DNA of 64,000 nucleotides from Gadus chalcogrammus (taxonomy: Eukaryota; Chordata; Actinopteri; Gadiformes; Gadidae): positions 20,009,817-20,073,816 of the forward strand of contig NC_079426.1 of the NCBI RefSeq assembly GCF_026213295.1, given 5' to 3'. Within the stretch, counting starts at the first letter, position 1. Each line of letters opens with the position of its first letter. The notes under the pieces were generated by a model, which saw only the letters and a program-made list of their open reading frames with translations, was not told the origin of the DNA and ran no database searches. Both the position numbers and the translations under genes were made by a program. This document shows, one piece after another, positions 59,906 to 64,000 of this stretch.

Positions 59906-61123
59906 GGGACTCTCTAAATCGACGCCACTTCGACCTGGGCGGGACTTTACGTCCTACGTCACTCGCTATGGGTGTGCATGTGTGGGCGTAGCCGTTTGTC
60001 TCAGGGATCTGTGCACGAACTCCCTTGCACTACAGGATTACGAGCGTCAGTGTCGTACGCGATGGAGGGTGGGTGACATTCCTACAGTCTGTGATGATAG
60101 GCTATATTTCTACAAATGACTTACTATTTCTAGCGATTAACATGACGAAACAACACAAACTAAGCTAACATTAGACTATAGCCATACCAGATAACGCCAT
60201 ACCAGCTAACCCTAACTATTTCTATTAAACTCTGAACCATTTTGCAACAGACAACTGTGTGTAGGTGTGTCTTATTGCTTCCCACGTCTGCGTCTGCATC
60301 TTTCCCACTCCTGGCTAATAGTTTCAGCTTTTGTACTGTATATCAGAAATGATCACCCTGTACCACACTGCTGGCTTGTTGATGTTTTGTGAGCACTCAC
60401 GCATTTCTCTAGGTATCTTAAGTTTCCTACTGGAGTCATCAAAACTTTGGACTTTGTTATTGTAAGAAATATTGTGTTGCAAAAACACTTTGTGTCTTAC
60501 CGTTACCCTAACCTTAACCCCAGTAACATTTCTTCATCATAAACTACAAGTTACGCAAAATGGCATACAAACATCCAGTCCAATATGAAAGAAAAAAGCT
60601 GGCTTCATTAAGGAATCGAACCCCTTATCCCCGCGTTAATGAGTTGTTCTCTGACCACTAACCCATCAGGTCTTAGTACATGCGATTCAAGAGTTAACCA
60701 CTTGACAATCTTTAAACTTCGGTTGCCTAGAAATTGTAAAGACAGCGATGTGTGTACATTGTGCGACTATCAGTCACTCGCGATGTGTGTGCAGTCCAAA
60801 ATGAAAGAAAAAACCTTGCATCACTAGGGAATCGAACCCCCAATCATCAGTTGGTCGTTGGTAACTGTAAACAAAGAGATCGCATTTTGTTTAACTGCTA
60901 ACTAACTAACGGGTTTATGCGTTCACTGAACAAAGATTATGGAAATAAAAGACCACTTTTCCATCAGAAAAATCATCAGAACCGTTATTACCAACCCATA
61001 GACACTAAAAGCCATGCACACCCATCGCGAGTGACGGCTACGCGCACACATGCACACCCATAGCGAGTGACGTAGGACGTAAAGTCCCGCCCAGGTCGAA
61101 GTGGCGTCGATTTAGAGAGTCCC
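59906..61123. mobile_element. MULE-like MITE: 90-bp TIRs and 10-bp target duplication
   Basis: The first ~90 bases (GGGACTCTCTAAATCGACGC...) and the reverse complement of the last ~90 bases differ at one position. GGCCCTGTTT is repeated exactly on both sides (59896-59905 and 61124-61133). Long TIRs with a 9-11-bp duplication are the Mutator-like signature. The 1,218-bp element has no transposase; its interior holds two diverged tandem units with tRNA-like B boxes. Confidence 0.85.
60575..60900 (-). repeat. Two tRNA-like (SINE-like) units inside the MITE
   Basis: On the minus strand GGGGTTCGATTCC occurs at about 60612-60624 and 60829-60841. Each is preceded on the plus side by the shared motif CAGTCCAA.ATGAAAGAAAAAA. 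The first unit also has TGGGTTAGTGGTCAGAG as an A-box-like motif at about 60651-60667. Unit spacing is about 217 bp. Confidence 0.55.
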
Positions 61124-61536
61124 GGCCCTGTTTGCTAATGAATAAGGGCAAATCTCCAACGTGGGCTGTTCATGGTTTCCCTGATGTGAACAATCTTGAT
61201 GGGGCAACCAAACGCCACGACTAGTGTCAAGTTCACGTTGGTGCTGCTATGCGACTTTCTTTGCTAGGCACCATGCCTATAGATCAGGTTGAATCTAGAA
61301 TAATGTTCTCGATCTTTTACTAGTTTGCTACTCTGACCGTTCTGTTTGATATTGTTGAAATGGTGTGGAAAGGGTGAATGATTCAGAGCATGATGCATTT
61401 TAAATGGCATGACTTTTGGTCAGTCTATTCTTAAAACAATTGTACCTGAAAATAAACATAGCTAAATTACAACCAATAACTTCAGTCATTGAGGGCCAAA
61501 ATAGGCCCAGATTTTTTTATTTACTTTTACAAATCA

Positions 61537-63141
61537 CAGGGTGTCCGCGGAGGTCTTAAAAGTCTTAAATTCGTTTTTCTAAATTTAAGGCCTTTACAAA
61601 GTCTTAAATTCGTCAAAATGTCATATGCTGGTCTTAAATTTGTCGGGGCAGGGCTATTTTCTTTTTTCTTTTTCTCGCGGGACTTTTCGGGAAGGAGATG
61701 TACGAGAGGCTACTTTATTTCTAGCTGGATATATAAACGGATGTCTGCACGCGCGCTAGCTAGTCTGCAACAATGGGTAAATGCAAGTTCAACGTCAGTT
61801 GGCTGGAATACGTCCGTTTCCGAGGTTGGCTAGCATCCGTTGCCAACCCAGAACAGGCCAGATGCATTCCGTGCAAAAGTACATTCAAGCTCGGCACCAT
61901 GGGGATTAAGGCTGTCGTCCGCCATATGCAGAGCCAAAAGCATAAAACCTCTGCCAGGAGCCACACACAGACCCCAGCCATTTCTACGTTTTGCATATCT
62001 GCCCCGGCGCCACCGCCGCAGACGGTCCGCGCTGCTAGCACTGACCTGAGGGTAGCATTTGGTGCGACACCAACACTGAAAGCGGAGGTGTTGTGGATTC
62101 TAAACACAGTGGTCAAGCACCAGTCTTACAACTCGAATGAGGGGATAGGAGATCTCTTCGGTTTGATGTTCCCTGACTCTCAAATCGCGAGCACCCTTAC
62201 TGCTGGAAAGGAAAAACGGAAAAACTAAAAGCAAGCAACTTGACGTGCACGTCCGATATGGGGTCGGAGATCAAGTGCATTCCCAGTACTTGGGCTCGCA
62301 ATTCATGGGGCCCCACATATATGGGGGTAAAAGGGATGATGATACATAATATTTTTTAGACAATATGCAGAATCTTTTCACTTACGAATTAACACGGTCG
62401 GCTATTTTTTCCAGCACGCCACCCTAGCCATATTATGGGCAACCGTGTTCCCCTTGGCTGTGATTTGAACTTTGAATTCCTCGTAGGAGTTCATAATAAT
62501 ACATTGCTCGCCTTGGATGAAATACACCGCTCTTGCGCGATTTATTTTGCATAAGGGTGAGTCAAATGACGTGATAAACACACCTTTTATGTGAACGCGA
62601 ATTGAACGTAAAGCGGAAAACCTGGTTCAACTAATTGAATCTAAAGTGAGCGTCGTGGTACCATTTAACTGTGATTGCGAGTTGCGGCTCTGTCAAGCCA
62701 GGTTTTCCCAAGAAAGCCTGGGTATGTTCAACGAGGTTTGTGGTATACCCCCCAGGTCTTACTGAAGGCATTTATTTAATGGTGAAAATATTATTAATCA
62801 GTGGCGTAGATATCGACGGTGCAACCGGTGCAGCTGCCCGGGGGCCCAGACGCTGTCACCCCCCCCCCCCCCCCCCTCTCTCAACAACTCACACAACTCA
62901 CAACTTGGGCGCACCATAAATACGTGACACACCCAAATTAAAAATGAACACTTTATGTTCAATAAACAGAAAGAAAGTAAACTTGAATGAGTCCCATTGA
63001 GATTGAGTGACACACATGCTATGCTTTGGTTGTAATACAGCGGGATCCCCCCCACCATCGCGGGTTTAAGGTCTTAAATTTCATTCAAGGTGGTATTAAA
63101 AAGGTCTTAAATTTGACTTGCTGAAACCTGCAGATACCCTG
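61537..63141 (+). mobile_element. BED-type hAT element, internally deleted copy
   Basis: The left end CAGGGTGTCCGCGGAGGTC and reverse-complemented right end CAGGGTATCTGCAGGTTTC are inverted repeats, with GTCTTAAATT-rich subterminal sequence at both ends as in the 9.2-11.5 kb copy. No clean 8-bp duplication (ACAAATCA / AATCAAGA). A C homopolymer lies at about 62860-62876. Confidence 0.7.
61773..62330 (+). pseudogene. BED zinc-finger hAT transposase N-terminus with internal deletion
   Basis: The ATG at 61773 begins MGKCKFNVSWLEY. The BED finger ligands are intact (CIPC ... HMQSQKH), followed by AEVLWILNTVVKHQS and LMFPDSQIASTLTAGKEK. A stop at 62228 coincides with a deletion of about 40 codons relative to the copy at 9.6 kb. 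The other frame resumes KTKSKQLDVHVRYG and QYLGSQFMG. No later exons are seen. Confidence 0.75.
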
Positions 63142-63449
63142 AATCAAGAGTAGGCCTGATTTGACTAATGGGCTTTGCATCCTTTCCTTCTGCCCTTGTA
63201 GTCCATTTCAAATACATACTGCCCACCAGCTTTCAAATTACAGTGATGCCACTGGTGGCTTTGTATCAAATTTATTCACATAACTATCCCTCCCTACTAT
63301 TTTGTAGTATACCAAAACACCCGGAAACAACTTGAGTCTCACATTCTTATGCCACCATACACCAACAGTGCAAGCAGGCCAATGGCAACCAAGCGAGCGG
63401 TCCTTCCTCCCTCATTTTAAAAACTACCAGCCGCCACTGTGCCTCACTG

Positions 63450-63905
63450 ACTTTCTAAGGACTTCAACTGCACTTTACCTCAGTTAGATTTACATTAGAT
63501 GCATAAGTTTTAGTTAGATTTATATTAGATGTGTTAGTTTTAGTTCGATATGTATCAGATGTAGTTAGAATTATATTGGATGTTAGATTTATATTAGATG
63601 TATCAGTTTTAGTGAGATATATATATACAGTATGCTCGTTTTTTTTATCATACTGTATATATTGTTTATGCATGTTCCTTGTCCTATTTTTTCTTTAAGC
63701 ACCAGTGGGGAGCTCTCCCAAATTTCGATGTACCTGTACCTGTACCTGTACTTGTACTTTGACAAATAAAGATCATTCATTCATTCATTCTGGTACAGGA
63801 GAAGACACACATTTTACGCAGATATTTAGACTGAACTTTTTTCCCATCAATCTGACCTCAGTTTAAGATAACATAAATAAGATTTACTTTATTAATCCTG
63901 AGGGG
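63450..63905 (+). repeat. Retroelement tail and short minisatellite
   Basis: 63480-63620 consists of degenerate units TTAGATTTATATTAGATG(TATCAGTTTTAG). It is followed by TGTACCTGTACCTGTACTTG, AATAAAGATCATTCATTCATTC (a non-LTR-type 3' tail with CATT repeats) and TTTACTTTATTAATCCTGAGGGG (63870-63905), another common fish repeat motif. Confidence 0.5.
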
Positions 63906-64000
63906 AATTGTTGTGTTTCAGATCCAGTGTGACACCTGTGGAAGGTGGTACCACGAGGGTTGTGTTGGGAGACCTGACAGAGATCATATGTACAGCTGTC

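Larger units (their letters stand above)
59735..61320 (+). pseudogene. TTF zinc-finger hAT transposase fragment, split by the MITE
   Basis: Before the MITE the frame reads SYSAKLATKEKGRPLRKIEI, then WFARYSWLTGSITSYRLYCWPC. After it, from 61124, LLMNKGKSPTWAVHGFPDV, then GATKRH, a TAG stop and CQVHVGAAMRLSLLGTMPID. The Trp/Cys-x2-Cys pattern and the AVHGFPD...TKRH block are typical of TTF fingers in hAT transposases. Removing the MITE and one copy of the 10-bp duplication restores contiguity. The catalytic domain is missing. Confidence 0.65.
59064..63439 (+). mobile_element. hAT transposon with perfect 8-bp TSD
   Basis: The left terminus CAGTGGAGGCTTCTCC and reverse-complemented right terminus CAGTGGCGGCTGGTAG are flanked by the identical octamer TGCCTCAC (59056-59063 and 63440-63447). 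It contains a TTF-finger transposase fragment and two later insertions: a MULE-like MITE and a BED-type hAT. Confidence 0.9.
58688..63921 (+). other. 5.2-kb intron splitting the PHD finger
   Basis: The donor GTATAA after a TGG codon and acceptor TTTCAG before ATCCAGTGTGAC keep the frame (D-W / I-Q-C-D-T-C). The intron holds the hAT element 59064-63439 and, after it, a short retroelement tail. Confidence 0.65.
51122..64000 (+). pseudogene. Ginger-like integrase / Ulp1 protease / PHD-finger gene, partly decayed
   Basis: Exons in order: 51122-51242 (MEKRMFDELREFLINEE); 51379-51569 (HH part of the zinc finger; two frameshifts and a TGA); 51655-51726 (QCTVCQQSRHYL); 54968-55193 (first Asp in ELIGMDLVG, second in LTDQGREF; one frameshift); 55303-55392 (Glu in NGLVERLNGT; small deletion); 55512-55680 (RFSPFYLIFGREARYP); 55785-56150 (GPY/F module FLGPFTVVNIDEKSVDLVD); a Pro/Thr-rich repeat exon to 56546; 56696-56814 (LLSRIGPYKMFYWDI; GC donor); 56929-57050; 57138-57206 (NEPNHWILT, protease His); 57784-57872 (LVLDPLGND, Asp); 58125-58230 (LQQDSTSCGIF, Gln and Cys); about 58345-58435; 58602-58687; 63922->64000. 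The last three carry a PHD finger (LCELCHYC, QCDTCGRWYHEGC). Most introns are GT-AG. The domain set matches Ginger1-type DNA transposons. The last PHD cysteines are beyond the window. Confidence 0.8.

Overview
The window looks like teleost fish DNA that is almost entirely transposable elements (TEs). The evidence is the mix of families: several hAT types, PIF/Harbinger, pogo, piggyBac, THAP/YqaJ IS4EU-like, Ginger-like integrase, DIRS, L2, two Ty3/gypsy lineages, an endogenous retrovirus and a tRNA-derived SINE. CA/TG and GATA microsatellites and multi-exon, intron-bearing TE genes with GT-AG junctions fit the same picture. I recognise no conserved host gene. Species cannot be named from the sequence.

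Layout. 1-3.75 kb: the end of a RING-like gene (+) converges on an intact six-exon integrase-core gene (-). 4.3-16.9 kb: a BED-type hAT fossil, a pogo-derived MITE, other MITEs, a second BED hAT, an 8-bp-TSD hAT MITE, and a decayed C2H2/HDFFEGV/SAMD3-like gene (-). 17.2-24.7 kb: a ZMYM1/TTF-type hAT transposon broken by two MADF-bearing Harbinger elements and by a three-level nest (hAT MITE containing a TIR element containing a Harbinger). 25.3-25.9 kb: piggyBac transposase 3' end. 26.1-32.4 kb: a gutted endogenous retrovirus with two LTRs and a 4-bp TSD. 33.0-35.7 kb: 5' half of a DIRS element (-), then an L2 LINE 3' end. 37-38.2 kb: a repeat related to 32.4-32.95 kb, with a hAT MITE inserted. 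40.8-45.5 kb: convergent THAP-DDE transposase and SWIM/YqaJ nuclease genes. 46.4-47.0 kb: satellite. 47.1-50.9 kb: a gypsy element (-) with a tRNA-Pro-type primer site. 51.1-64.0 kb: a large Ginger-like gene (+), integrase then GPY/F then Pro/Thr-rich linker then Ulp1/C48 protease then PHD finger. One of its introns holds a Gmr1-like gypsy element; another holds a hAT element that itself hosts a MULE-like MITE and another BED hAT.

The most interesting units are multi-gene or multi-domain TE systems whose catalytic residues are still visible. These are the RING/integrase convergent pair at the left edge, the THAP-DDE/YqaJ convergent pair, and the integrase-protease-PHD gene that runs off the right edge. 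Exon junctions were placed by reading GT-AG signals and frame continuity by eye. Family names come from remembered family motifs, not from searches.
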